In this document: positions 42,888-51,666 of the stretch, in pieces
How positions within the stretch are numbered: the stretch's first letter is position 1
Layout of the letters: each line of letters starts with the position of its first letter
Assembly (NCBI GenBank): GCA_037444305.1
Contig: JBBIMP010000019.1
Coordinates: 27,529 to 91,528 of the forward strand
Direction: 5' to 3'
Source: JBBIMP01 sp037444305
GTDB taxonomy: Bacteria; Acidobacteriota; UBA6911
DNA length: 64,000 bases
Position numbers and translations under genes: made by a program
The notes under the pieces: model-generated
What the model saw: only the letters and a program-made list of their open reading frames with translations
What the model was told of the DNA's origin: nothing
Databases searched by the model: none

Positions 42888-44233
42888 GGCACCTCCGTTG
42901 CCGCATCCCGCGCCAGGCGCGCAAGCAGCACGAGGTCCATCTGGCACTGGATGGGCTTGATCTTCATCGCGCCGATCACCTCGCTGGCAAAGGCGTAGGT
43001 GAGCAGGGTGCGGGCGGCGTCCTCGCCGATGCCGCGCGAGCGCAGGTAGAAAAGCGAATCTTCGTCCAGCTTGCCTATGGTGGCTCCGTGCGTGCATTTC
43101 ACATCGTCCGCGTAGATCTCGAGCTGCGGCCGGGTGTCCACCAGCGCGCTCTCGGAAAGAAGCAGGTTGCGGTTCGACTGGAGCGCGCTCGTCTTCTGGG
43201 CATCGGTGCGGACCACGACCCTCCCGCTGAAGGCTGCGGTCGAGTCATCGTCGAGCACGCCCTTGTAGAGCTGCCGGCTCGAGCTGTGCGGTTTCGCGTG
43301 GTCGACGCAGGTGCTGCTGTCCATGTGCTGCCGCCCCTTGGCGACATAGAGCCCGTTGAGGGTGCACTCGCTCCCTTCCCCTGCAAGGACAGCCCTGACA
43401 TCGTTCCTCGTCAAGGCGCCGCCGAGGGAAACGAAGTGGCTGCTGAAGCTGCAGCCCTGTTCGAGGTTCGCCTGCAGGGTGGCGATGTGAAACGCCGCGC
43501 CGCCTTCGCGCTGAAGCTTGTAGTGGTCCACCGCCGCGCCTTCTTCCATGACCATTTCCGTGACGGCGTTCGTAAAAGAGACTCCGCCGTTGAGCCCGAC
43601 GTAGCTCTCCACCACGCTCACGCGGCTGCCCGCGCCGACCCGGATCAGGTTTCTCGGGTGGCAGACAAGGTTCGCCTCCTGTCCCGTGGAAATGTAAACC
43701 AGGTGGATCACATCTTCCAGGACCATGTCATCCGCGATGCAGAGATACGCGCCGTCGTCGATGAAGGCGGTGTTGAGGGCGGTGAAGGGATTGGCTTCGG
43801 GCTCCGCGTGGCGCGCAAGATAAGGCTCGATTTCGCGAACCCTCTCCTCCAGAGCGCGGCGGAGGCTGCCGACGCACACCCCCCTGGGCAGGCTCCTCGA
43901 GGAGGAGAGTTTCTCGGAGTAGGAGCCGTTTACGAACACCAGGTTGCAGCAGTCGATCTCTCCGAACAGGATGTCCCGCAGGTTCGACGCCCGCACGCCG
44001 TTGGCGGACTTTCCCGCGAGGCGGAAGGGGATCCCGGCCAGCGGCGCGACGTTCGTGTACTGCCAGTCCTCGTTCTTTCTGGAGGGGAATCCCGCCGCGT
44101 CGAAGCGCTCCATGCCCTTGCGGCGGAGCCTGGCGAGCCAGGCGTTTTGCCGCCCGGGTGCGGCCCGTTCGAACAGGTCGAAGTCGCTGAGGTAGGAAGT
44201 CTTGCCCCGGTTCAGTTCATCGATGGCCGTCAT
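42884..44233 (-). CDS. sufD: Fe-S cluster assembly protein SufD
   Basis: 449 residues. N-terminal helical part with RLRRKGMERFDAAGFPSRKN and EDWQYTNVAPLAG, then the SufBD right-handed beta-helix core: HMDSSTCVDHAKPHSSSRQL, GRVVVRTDAQKTSALQSNRN, LLLSESALVDTRPQLEIYAD, DVKCTHGATIGKLDEDSLFY, LRSRGIGEDAARTLLTYAFA. The invariant VKCTHGAT box is intact. It partners SufC and SufB. 3 bp after sufC. Confidence 0.95.
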   Translation of the reverse strand: MTAIDELNRGKTSYLSDFDLFERAAPGRQNAWLARLRRKGMERFDAAGFPSRKNEDWQYTNVAPLAGIPFRLAGKSANGVRASNLRDILFGEIDCCNLVFVNGSYSEKLSSSRSLPRGVCVGSLRRALEERVREIEPYLARHAEPEANPFTALNTAFIDDGAYLCIADDMVLEDVIHLVYISTGQEANLVCHPRNLIRVGAGSRVSVVESYVGLNGGVSFTNAVTEMVMEEGAAVDHYKLQREGGAAFHIATLQANLEQGCSFSSHFVSLGGALTRNDVRAVLAGEGSECTLNGLYVAKGRQHMDSSTCVDHAKPHSSSRQLYKGVLDDDSTAAFSGRVVVRTDAQKTSALQSNRNLLLSESALVDTRPQLEIYADDVKCTHGATIGKLDEDSLFYLRSRGIGEDAARTLLTYAFASEVIGAMKIKPIQCQMDLVLLARLARDAATEVP

Positions 44234-44236
44234 GGA

Positions 44237-45013
44237 TCATGCTCCTCGGGACACCATCTTCCGGCTTCCTTCAGCCTCCAGAAGCCGGCCGTAGCCCTTT
44301 TCCTCCAGCTCATGGGCCAGCTCCTTGCCGCCGGACTTGACGATGCGGCCGTCGACCAGCACATGAACGTAATCCGGCACGATGTAGTTCAGCAGCCGCT
44401 GGTAGTGGGTGACGAGCACGATGGCCCGGTCGCCGCCGCGGAGCGTATTGACGCCCTTGGCCACCATTTTCAGCGCGTCGATGTCCAGGCCGGAGTCGGT
44501 TTCGTCCAATACGGCCAGCCGCGGTTCGAGCACGGCCATCTGGAAGACCTCGTTGCGCTTCTTCTCGCCGCCGGAGAAGCCCTCGTTCACCGCCCGGTTG
44601 AGCAGCGCCTCCTCCATCTCCACGACCTTCATCTTGCGCCGCGCCAGCTCCAGGAACTCCAGCGCGTCGAGCTCGGCTTCTCCCCGGTGCTTCCGGACGG
44701 CGTTCAGGGCCGCCTTGAGAAAGTACATGTTGCTGACCCCGGGGATCTCCACCGGATACTGAAAACCCAGGAACAGCCCCTCCCGCGCCCGCTCCTCCGG
44801 CAGCATTTCGAGGAGGTCGCGGCCGTCGTACAGGACTTCGCCGCGGGTGACTTCGTAGCCTTCGCGCCCGGCGAGCACCTTGGCCAGCGTGCTCTTGCCC
44901 GACCCGTTGGGGCCCATGATCGCGTGCACCTCGCCCCCGTGAACTTTCAGATTGATACCGTGGAGAATTTCATTGCCCTCCACGTTCGCGTGCAAATCTC
45001 TTATTTCGAGCAT
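44237..45013 (-). CDS. sufC: SufC ATPase
   Basis: 258 residues. Walker A GPNGSGKSTLAKVLAG, FQYPVEIPGVSNMYFLKAAL, signature EGFSGGEKKRNEVFQMAVLE, Walker B LAVLDETDSGLDIDALK, H-switch LVTHYQRLLNYIVPDYVHVL. The Asp-Glu-Thr-Asp-Ser-Gly-Leu-Asp string is the SufC hallmark. It energises cluster assembly on SufB-SufD. 109 bp separate it from sufB. Confidence 0.97.
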   Translation of the reverse strand: MLEIRDLHANVEGNEILHGINLKVHGGEVHAIMGPNGSGKSTLAKVLAGREGYEVTRGEVLYDGRDLLEMLPEERAREGLFLGFQYPVEIPGVSNMYFLKAALNAVRKHRGEAELDALEFLELARRKMKVVEMEEALLNRAVNEGFSGGEKKRNEVFQMAVLEPRLAVLDETDSGLDIDALKMVAKGVNTLRGGDRAIVLVTHYQRLLNYIVPDYVHVLVDGRIVKSGGKELAHELEEKGYGRLLEAEGSRKMVSRGA

Positions 45014-45122
45014 TTTTTCCTCTCACCCCGCCTCGTCGACCGGTGCTCATTCGAATCTCTTTGTGGCCATCCTGCTGCGCCGGCCCCGGATGCTTGCGTC
45101 GAAGCCCGGCCGCGCCGCCTCA

Positions 45123-45737
45123 TCAGCCGACGCTCCCCTCGAGGCTGACCCCCAGCAGTTTCTGGGCCTCGACGGCGAACTCCATCGGGAGTTCCTTGAA
45201 GACCTCCTTGCAGAAACCGTTCACGATCATGGAGACGGCCTCTTCGGCGGAGATTCCCCGCTGCCGGCAGTAAAAGATCTGGTCCTCGCCGATCTTGGAC
45301 GTCGAGGCTTCGTGCTCCATCTGCGCGCTGCAGTTCCGGACCTCGATGTAGGGGAAGGTGTGCGCCCCGCACTTGTCGCCGATCAGAAGGGAGTCGCAGC
45401 GGGAGTAATTCCGCGCGTTTTCCGCCCCCTTCAGAATCTTGACCAGTCCGCGGCAGGCATTCTGTCCACGGCCGGCGGAGATGCCCTTGGAGACGATCGT
45501 GCTCCTGGTGTTTTTCCCGATGTGGATCATTTTCGTGCCGGTGTCCGCCTGCTGGCAGTTGTTCGTCAGCGCGACGGAGTAGAACTCGCCGACCGAGTTG
45601 TCCCCGATCAGGATGCAGCTGGGGTATTTCCAGGTAATCGCCGAACCGGTCTCGACCTGCGTCCAGGAGATCCGCGAGTTGACCCCCTGGCATTTCCCGC
45701 GCTTGGTCACGAAGAGGTTGTTCTGATTACTGCTCAT
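45123..45737 (-). CDS. sufB: SufB lacking about 270 N-terminal/central residues
   Basis: 204 residues; SufB is normally about 470-490. A genuine start (GAGGG 8 bp before ATG) gives MSSNQNN, which runs straight into LFVTKRGKCQGVNSRISWTQ, VETGSAITWKYPSCILIGDN, the C-terminal half of the beta-helix. The rest is complete to LEFAV-type ending EAQKLLGVSLEGSVG. The functional Cys in RNYSRCDSLLIGDKCGAHTF and the His-Glu pair in QMEHEASTSKIGEDQIFYC are kept. Missing are the N-terminal helical domain and first beta strands. It is either an in-frame deletion or a collapsed assembly; function is uncertain. Confidence 0.85.
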   Translation of the reverse strand: MSSNQNNLFVTKRGKCQGVNSRISWTQVETGSAITWKYPSCILIGDNSVGEFYSVALTNNCQQADTGTKMIHIGKNTRSTIVSKGISAGRGQNACRGLVKILKGAENARNYSRCDSLLIGDKCGAHTFPYIEVRNCSAQMEHEASTSKIGEDQIFYCRQRGISAEEAVSMIVNGFCKEVFKELPMEFAVEAQKLLGVSLEGSVG

Positions 45738-45767
45738 GCATTCCCTCTTTCTTGCGGGCGGCGGCCT

Positions 45768-46220
45768 TCAGGGCGCGTCGGCGGTCTGGATGTGCACGGT
45801 CGCCGTCAGGCCGGCGATCGGCTGCGTCATCTCCGCGAGCGTGATCCCCTCGAGCGCGCTGTGGATGGCTTCATTGATCCTGTTCCAGTTGGTGCGCAGC
45901 GGGCACTTCCGCGCGTGGTCGCATCCCCCGCGGGTCCTGTCGCTGCACTCCGTCACGGCAATGGGACCCTCGAGCGCGCCGATGATCGAAGCCACGGTGA
46001 TCTCCTCCGGCTTGCGGGCGAGGCTGTAGCCTCCCTTGGTCCCGCGCTGCGACGTGAGCAATCCTTCCCTCGCCAGGGTCTTCAGCACCTTGCTGACCAT
46101 GGGCAGCGGAAGCTGCACGTCCCGCGCGATGTCGCGGGCGTTCTGACACACCCCCTCGTTGTGAGCGAAATGCGTCAGCATGATGATGCCGTAATCCGCC
46201 AGTTTCGTGACTCTGAGCAA
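45768..46220 (-). CDS. Rrf2-family Fe-S regulator (SUF regulator)
   Basis: 150 residues. Winged helix MLRVTKLADYGIIMLTHFAH, ARDIARDVQLPLPMVSKVLK, GLLTSQRGTKGGYSLARKPE, then the cluster-binding loop TECSDRTRGGCDHARKCPLR with three Cys, as in SUF-system Rrf2 regulators. It is the first gene of the operon and probably represses suf when holding a cluster. sufB starts 30 bp downstream. Confidence 0.93.
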   Translation of the reverse strand: MLRVTKLADYGIIMLTHFAHNEGVCQNARDIARDVQLPLPMVSKVLKTLAREGLLTSQRGTKGGYSLARKPEEITVASIIGALEGPIAVTECSDRTRGGCDHARKCPLRTNWNRINEAIHSALEGITLAEMTQPIAGLTATVHIQTADAP

Positions 46221-46240
46221 GCCTCGCAGTCCTCCTCTCT

Positions 46241-46265
46241 ATACCGTACTATTCTGGTCCAATTT
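46241..46265 (-). promoter_or_regulatory. Rrf2/IscR-like operator before the suf operon
   Basis: Read on the minus strand, AAATTGGACCAGAATAGTAC followed by GGTAT matches the ATACxxGACTAxxxTAGTCxGGTAT class of Rrf2/IscR sites, best in the right half (TAGTACGGTAT). It ends about 20 bp before the rrf2 start, so autoregulation is likely. Pattern matching was by eye. Confidence 0.45.
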
Positions 46266-46340
46266 CCGGATCAGAGTAACAGCCGACGGCCCCCCTGTCA
46301 ATCTCCCGGCATCTGAATTCGCCCGCGGCTTCCGGGATGC

Positions 46341-46369
46341 TTGAAATGGCGGGACGGGGCACCTATAGT
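46341..46369 (+). promoter_or_regulatory. Promoter of trpS: TTGAAA-N17-TATAGT
   Basis: -35 TTGAAA (46341-46346), 17-bp spacer, -10 TATAGT (46364-46369); predicted start near 46376, leaving a 26-nt leader that carries AAAGGAGGAAC before the GTG. Confidence 0.75.
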
Positions 46370-46401
46370 TTTGCTTTCCACTTGCAGGGCAAAGGAGGAA
46401 C

Positions 46402-47391
46402 GTGGATCGGACTCGGCGGCAGGTCATCCTTTCGGGCATTCAGCCCTCGGGCAATCTCCACCTCGGAAACTATTTCGGCGCGGTTCAGCAGTACCTGGAA
46501 CTGATCGAAAGCGGCCAGGAATGCTACTACTTCCTAGCCAACTACCATGCGCTGACCTCGCTGCGCGACCGCGCCCGGCTGCTGGAACTGACCCAGAGCA
46601 CGGCCGCGGACTACCTGGCGCTCGGCCTCGATCCCGAACGTTGCGCCATCTACCGGCAGAGCGACCTCTCCCAGGTCTGCGAACTCCAGTGGATCCTCAC
46701 GACCGTCACCCCGATGGGGCTGCTCGAGCGCTGCCATGCGTACAAGGACAAGATCCAGCAGGGGCTGCCCTCCGATCACGGGCTGTTCAGCTACCCGGTC
46801 CTGCAGGCCGCGGACATCCTGATTGTCAGCGCCGACCGGGTGCCGGTGGGACAGGACCAGAAGCAGCACATCGAGGTGACGCGCGACATCGCCCAGTACT
46901 TCAACAATGCCTTCGACGAGGTGCTCACCGTCCCGGAACCCTACATTCCCGAGGCGGTCGCCGTGGTCCCAGGCCGCGACGGCCGGAAGATGTCCAAGTC
47001 CTACAACAACACGATCGAGCTGTTCGCCCCCGAGGACGAGCTGCGGCGGCAGATCATGTCCATCGCCACCGATTCGGCCCGCGTGGAGGACCCCAAGGAC
47101 CCCGACAAGAGCAATCTGTTCTCCATTCTGCGGCTTTTCTGCACGCCCGATGAGGCGGCCGCGTGGGCAGAGCGGTTCCGCCGCGGCGGATTGAGCTACC
47201 GCGACGCCAAGGGCGCGGTTTTCGAGCGGTTCATGGAAAAGTTCGGAGAGGCCCGCCGGCGCCGCCAGGAGCTGGCCAGGAGCCCCGACCTCGTCGAGGA
47301 GGTCCTGCTGCGCGGCGTGGAAAAGGCCCGCGCCAAGGCCCTGCCGCTCATGAGGCGAGTCCGTGACGCCGTCGGCATCCCGAATCGCTAG
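46402..47391 (+). CDS. trpS: Tryptophanyl-tRNA synthetase
   Basis: 329 residues, GTG start with a strong AAAGGAGG. Class Ic synthetase: ILSGIQPSGNLHLGNYFGAV (HIGH variant), FLANYHALT, PMGLLERCHAYKDK, SYPVLQAADILIV, VPVGQDQKQHIEVTRDIA, KMSKS motif GRKMSKSYNN, and C-terminal GAVFERFMEKFGEARRRR. Full length. It charges tRNA-Trp. Confidence 0.97.
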   Translation: MDRTRRQVILSGIQPSGNLHLGNYFGAVQQYLELIESGQECYYFLANYHALTSLRDRARLLELTQSTAADYLALGLDPERCAIYRQSDLSQVCELQWILTTVTPMGLLERCHAYKDKIQQGLPSDHGLFSYPVLQAADILIVSADRVPVGQDQKQHIEVTRDIAQYFNNAFDEVLTVPEPYIPEAVAVVPGRDGRKMSKSYNNTIELFAPEDELRRQIMSIATDSARVEDPKDPDKSNLFSILRLFCTPDEAAAWAERFRRGGLSYRDAKGAVFERFMEKFGEARRRRQELARSPDLVEEVLLRGVEKARAKALPLMRRVRDAVGIPNR

Positions 47392-47547
47392 CCCGGATGC
47401 TTCATTGAACAGGGGGCGGCAGACATCCTGGGACACGGAGAAACGCGGACCTGCGCGGAAACCGCCGGCATGAATCCGTGCGCGGCGTCTTTGCCGGCCC
47501 GGCGGGGCAGGAGAGGCTCACGAGCCCTTTCGGGGTGGATGTTGGAT

Positions 47548-49386
47548 TCACTTTGATTGTCGTTCCCGGATCCAGGATTCCGAGAATATGGCGCCCCAGA
47601 GGAAGTTCAAAATGGGGAATCTCAGCCGCCTGCCCGCCCGCGCATCGTCCAGCAGCTCCGCCAGCACGCGCGCCGGGACGATTTCCGTCACGCATGCCCC
47701 GGGGCTCAGCAGAATCCCCCGGACCTTGTCGTTGAAATCCCCGTCCGTCAGCCAATGGGCGAAAGGAGGCACAAAGCCGCTCTTCTTCCGATAGATGAAA
47801 TCCACCGGCATGAACTCCTCCAGCAGCCGCTTCAGCGGCCATTTCACCACGCCGGCGCGCACCTTTACGTTCCAGGGGAGTTTCCCCTGCTCCAGGAGAA
47901 CGTCGCGCCAGATGTAGGGGTAGACAACCCGCAGGCCCAGGCTTTCTCCCACGGACAGAGCCTTGGACGCCCAGCGCGCGCTGTTGATGTAGATCAGCTG
48001 GCGTATGGTGGTTTTCGCTTCATAGCCCAGGTCCGGATAATTCTCCCCGCAACTCGAGGCGGTGCGCTCGATGAGGTCCTGCAGCGCACCATCCCACACT
48101 GCCGGCCGGTCCAGGCCCAGGTAGTTCACCGGCGCCTGAACCAGGAAATAGTTCAGGTAAGAGCTCTCGTGCACATCCGCCAGAGCCGCGACCCTGGCCG
48201 GTGCCCCTTCCGAGGTTTCCCATTTCCACAGGGTGGATTTCGCAAGCGCCCGCGCGATGCCCTTTTTGGCGAGGCCCGGAAATGCGTGTTTGATCCTGTG
48301 CTTCCGCTCGTCCAGCAGGGCCGGGAACCCGAAGCAGTCGTCGCCGCCGTTGCACTCGATGAGCAGGGCATCCTTGCCCGCACGGCCGGCCACGTACGGC
48401 AGCAGGAACGAGATCGGAAGGCTGGAAAAATCTGCAAAAGGGTGATCGGTGAGACGGACGGCGTCATCCAGCGCGCGCATGGCGCCATCCCTGCCCATCG
48501 TCGCCACCTGGAGGGGCACTCCGAGCCGTTGCGCTATGGCGCAGGCGTAAGGGTATTCGGGATCGTCCCGGCCGAAGGAGCAATAAAAGCCCTGCCACGG
48601 TCCGGCCTTTTCCCGGTCGAGGTAGCAGCCATAGAGGCTCGAGTCGATCCCCCCGCTCAGGAGCACGGCCGGCCGAAAGCCGCCCAGGAGCTTTGCGCTC
48701 TTCCGGAGAATTGCTTCGACGCGTTCCAGCGCCTCCTGCTCGTCAAATCCGCGGGGCTGTTCCTCCTCGGCAAACCTGTACTTGAAGTAGGGGGCAATCG
48801 CATCCTTGCCGTCGGCCGGGTCGTATTGCAGAAAATGCGCCACGGGGACGGCGAAAACATCCCTGCCTATGGTCAGCGGGTCGGGGCTCGACCCGTATTT
48901 CAGGATGGCGTACAGCGCCATGCGGTCGACTTCAAACGGGACAATTTTCAGCAGGAAGCGCAGGTCGGAGCAGAAGACCATCCCGTCCGCCAGCTTGCGG
49001 TAATAGATCCGGCCGGAGCCGGCCCGATTCGATGCCAGAAAGAGCTTTCTCCTTCCTCCCTGATTGGAAGCCACTGCCATCCGGAAATCGCTCTGAATGG
49101 CATCGAACGCAGCGCCGCCCCGCCGGAGGAAGTCTGGCAAAAAACCGGACTCGAGATCCAGCAGCCCGCAGCGCCCCGAATCGGCCGGCGTCACGAGCAG
49201 ATCCTCGCTGAGGGCGACCAGGTCTGATGAGGAGAAAAAGGGCTTCTGTTCCGACGCCCAGGGGGCGGTGGAAAAGAAAAAGCCGCTGTCCCGGACCTCC
49301 AGGAAACGAGTTCCCGGTTCGAGAGCGGCCCGGATCCGGGCTTCGAACTCCCGGTCGTGTCTGCTGTGGACGTATCCGCCGATCAT
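47548..49386 (-). CDS. Asparagine-synthetase-like protein without N-terminal nucleophile Cys
   Basis: 612 residues from MIGGYVHSRHDREF (AGGA 5 bp upstream). The N-terminal half (to about 190) has the shape of a class II glutaminase domain (DFRMAVASNQGGRRKLFLAS, GRIYYRKLADGMVFCSDLRF) but lacks Cys2, so glutamine hydrolysis is not expected. The synthetase half has the PP-loop RPAVLLSGGIDSSLYGCYLD, YPYACAIAQRLGVPL, LLIECNGGDDCFGFPALLDE and YRKKSGFVPPFAHWL. It probably activates a carboxyl group by adenylation in a peptide-, lasso- or polysaccharide-type modification. No clear partner gene is adjacent. Confidence 0.85.
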   Translation of the reverse strand: MIGGYVHSRHDREFEARIRAALEPGTRFLEVRDSGFFFSTAPWASEQKPFFSSSDLVALSEDLLVTPADSGRCGLLDLESGFLPDFLRRGGAAFDAIQSDFRMAVASNQGGRRKLFLASNRAGSGRIYYRKLADGMVFCSDLRFLLKIVPFEVDRMALYAILKYGSSPDPLTIGRDVFAVPVAHFLQYDPADGKDAIAPYFKYRFAEEEQPRGFDEQEALERVEAILRKSAKLLGGFRPAVLLSGGIDSSLYGCYLDREKAGPWQGFYCSFGRDDPEYPYACAIAQRLGVPLQVATMGRDGAMRALDDAVRLTDHPFADFSSLPISFLLPYVAGRAGKDALLIECNGGDDCFGFPALLDERKHRIKHAFPGLAKKGIARALAKSTLWKWETSEGAPARVAALADVHESSYLNYFLVQAPVNYLGLDRPAVWDGALQDLIERTASSCGENYPDLGYEAKTTIRQLIYINSARWASKALSVGESLGLRVVYPYIWRDVLLEQGKLPWNVKVRAGVVKWPLKRLLEEFMPVDFIYRKKSGFVPPFAHWLTDGDFNDKVRGILLSPGACVTEIVPARVLAELLDDARAGRRLRFPILNFLWGAIFSESWIRERQSK

Positions 49387-49514
49387 GATTCCTGGTCGCC
49401 CCCGCGCCCCGCGTGCATTCCTCGTGTCTTTGCGCACTCGTGGTGCATATCAGGCATTTGCTACGGTGGCTCGAAGGCCCTGAGAAGCACGGAGGCAATG
49501 GACGGCATGCCTTG

Positions 49515-50921
49515 TCAACGGGCCATGGCCTCTTCGATCGCGTCGACCGTCTTGGGGATGCCCTTGCCCAGTACGAGCGCTCCGTTTTCCGTGACCAGGA
49601 CGTCGTCTTCGATTCTTATGCCGCCGAACTCCCGGAACGACGCCAGCTTGTCGTAGCAGATGAAATCCTCGTGGCTCCGCTCCTGCTGCCAGCGCTCCAT
49701 CAGGGCCGGGATGAAATAGATCCCCGGCTCCACGGTCAGGACGAAGCCGGGTTCGAGCTCCCGGCTGAAGCGCAGAAACTTCAGCCCGAACTGCTCGCTC
49801 CGCTTTTCGCCCTTGGGATAGCCGACGATATCTCCCAGGTCTTCCATGTCGTGAACGTCGAGCCCCAGCATGTGGCCCAGGCCGTGGGGAAAGAACAGGC
49901 TGTGCGCCCCGGCCGCCACGGCCTCCTCCGTGTCCCCCTTGGCCAATCCCACGGCCTTGAGTCCCTCGAACAGGATCCTGCAGGCCTGGATGTGGACGTC
50001 GCGGTAGGGAACCCCCGGCCGCATCATCTCGATCGCCCCGAGCTGCATCCGCAGCACGGTTTCGTAGATCTCCTTCTGCGCGGGGTTGAAGCGTCCGCTC
50101 ACTGGGAAGGTCCGGGTGATGTCGGAGGCGTAGAAACCGGGCGATTCCGCGCCGGCGTCGACGAGGAGCAATTTGCCCTCGGCCAGCAGGTTGTCGTAGC
50201 AGTGATTGTGCAGGACCTCGCCGCGGACGGTCACGATCGGGTTGAATGCCTGTTCCCTGTTGCGGGCCAGCGCCACACCCTGGATTGCCCCGGCAATGTC
50301 GTGCTCGCGCAAACCCGGTCGCGTTCTACCCAGGGCCGTTTCGTACATTGCGGCCGTGACCTCCAGGGCATCCTCGATCTCGGCGATCTCCATGTCGGTC
50401 TTGACCGAGCGCTGCCGCACAACCTCTTCCACCAGGCGCTCCGACGCCCCCGCGACCGCTTCGGTGAAATCCACCACCAGCAGTTCGGCGAGCCTGAGAA
50501 CCGCCGAAGGTTGATACGGCGGGAGGTAGTGGATTTTCTGCTTCCGGCCGGCGGCCTTGGCCAGGTACACGCCCAGCCGGTTGATGTGCTCCACCGTCTC
50601 GATCCCGGCCCGGCGCGCAAGGCCGAGGCGGTCCAGGCCGGCCCCGCTCCAGACCACGTCGTCCATCGTCGCCGGCCTCGAGAAGAGCACGTCGGAGTCC
50701 TCTTCCGGGTAGGAGAGCAGTGCCAGGTCCGGTTCCGCAAGACCCGTGTAATAGAGAAAATTCGAGTTCTGCCGGAAAGGATAGGTGTTGGCGAGGTAGT
50801 TGCGCGGCTGCAGGACGTGCCCCAGCCACAGGATGACGCCGTCGCCCGCTGCCTTGCGGATTCGGTTTCGTCTGCCCTTGAAGATTCCGGAATCGATTGA
50901 ACCGTTGCCTTTTTCAGCCAT
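49515..50921 (-). CDS. pepP: Xaa-Pro aminopeptidase (PepP-like, M24B)
   Basis: 468 residues. AMP_N domain with YPFRQNSNFLYYTGLAEPDL, then the pita-bread fold: IVTVRGEVLHNHCYDNLLAE, metal Asp pairs LLVDAGAESPG and FYASDITRTFPVSG, His in FFPHGLGHMLGLDVHD, Glu in LTVEPGIYFIP and GGIRIEDDVLVTE. All five ligands are present. It releases N-terminal residues before proline in the cytoplasm. A divergent start of the FmdB gene lies 167 bp away. Confidence 0.95.
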   Translation of the reverse strand: MAEKGNGSIDSGIFKGRRNRIRKAAGDGVILWLGHVLQPRNYLANTYPFRQNSNFLYYTGLAEPDLALLSYPEEDSDVLFSRPATMDDVVWSGAGLDRLGLARRAGIETVEHINRLGVYLAKAAGRKQKIHYLPPYQPSAVLRLAELLVVDFTEAVAGASERLVEEVVRQRSVKTDMEIAEIEDALEVTAAMYETALGRTRPGLREHDIAGAIQGVALARNREQAFNPIVTVRGEVLHNHCYDNLLAEGKLLLVDAGAESPGFYASDITRTFPVSGRFNPAQKEIYETVLRMQLGAIEMMRPGVPYRDVHIQACRILFEGLKAVGLAKGDTEEAVAAGAHSLFFPHGLGHMLGLDVHDMEDLGDIVGYPKGEKRSEQFGLKFLRFSRELEPGFVLTVEPGIYFIPALMERWQQERSHEDFICYDKLASFREFGGIRIEDDVLVTENGALVLGKGIPKTVDAIEEAMAR

Positions 50922-51027
50922 GATTGCTCCTCGGGTGATCCGGGGATATGATACTCGTTATCCTGTCCGATTGTGCCCCTGCCGCCTGTCTTTCCCCGCT
51001 GTTCGAGCGGCGGGAGGTCGTGCGCGG

Positions 51028-51059
51028 TTGACCCCGGGGCGCGCTCTGGCTAGTATACT
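51028..51059 (+). promoter_or_regulatory. Candidate promoter of the FmdB gene: TTGACC-N20-TATACT
   Basis: A good -10 TATACT (51054-51059) and -35-like TTGACC (51028-51033), but a 20-bp spacer is long. The -10 matches that of ctpA and ccmE. Confidence 0.5.
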
Positions 51060-51088
51060 TTCAAAGCGGAATTCTGCGTGGAGGTCCA

Positions 51089-51253
51089 ATGCCCGACTAC
51101 CAGTATCTCTGTTTGAACTGCAAGAAGAAATTTTCCGTTGTTCTTACCCTGGCGGAGTATGAAAAGGGCCGGGTGAAGTGCCCGAAGTGCGGCAGCCAAA
51201 AGGTCGAGCAGCAGTGGGCTGCCTCCTATGTGGTCACCTCGAAGAAGAGCTGA
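51089..51253 (+). CDS. FmdB-family zinc-ribbon protein
   Basis: 54 residues: MPDYQYLCLNCKKKFSVVLT, EYEKGRVKCPKCGSQKVEQQ, ending YVVTSKKS. Two CxxC knuckles (CLNC and CPKC) and the MPxYxYxCxxCxxxF start define the FmdB regulatory/zinc-ribbon family. GGAGG lies 5 bp before the ATG. Its precise role is unknown. Confidence 0.88.
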   Translation: MPDYQYLCLNCKKKFSVVLTLAEYEKGRVKCPKCGSQKVEQQWAASYVVTSKKS

Positions 51254-51277
51254 GCCGCACGGCTGCGCCCCCGGCGA

Positions 51278-51592
51278 TCAGGCGCCTCTCACCAGATCCG
51301 CCGGGGGTCCGGGGAGGCTTCGGTCGACCGGTTCGCCTTTCCCGAATTCCTCCAGGAAGGCGTCGACTGCCCTGATGTAGCGCCGCGGGTTGCACATCAG
51401 GAGATCCTCGTGCCCGACGCCGGGGAACACCTCCAGCCTCTTCGGTTCCGGGATGCAGTCGCAGTCCCGCTTGCGGCTCGGCCGCACCAGCAGCCGGCCG
51501 GTCGCCATGCTGCCCGCTGCCACGGCGGCTGCCGGCGTGGCCTCGGTGAACAGCAGGGTTTTTCCGACGCTCTTCCAGCCCGGCAGTCTCAC
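51278..51592 (-). pseudogene. Alpha/beta hydrolase reduced by internal deletion
   Basis: 104 codons, GTG start. The first half (AAAVAAGSMATGRLLVRPSR, KRDCDCIPE) resembles the start of membrane-anchored alpha/beta hydrolases (LVRPPR..PxTPxD), and the second half (KRLEVFPGVGHEDLLMCNPR, RYIRAVDAFLEEF) is the family C-terminus with the catalytic His in GVGHEDLL. The nucleophile elbow GxSxG and acid are absent; about 180 residues are missing at an in-frame junction. Confidence 0.65.
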
Positions 51593-51666
51593 GGGCCCAT
51601 TTTATCCCGTTCGCCGGGCGGCGGTGCGATGAAATGTTCGCGGCGTCCGGCGGCGCGCTCGTCCGG

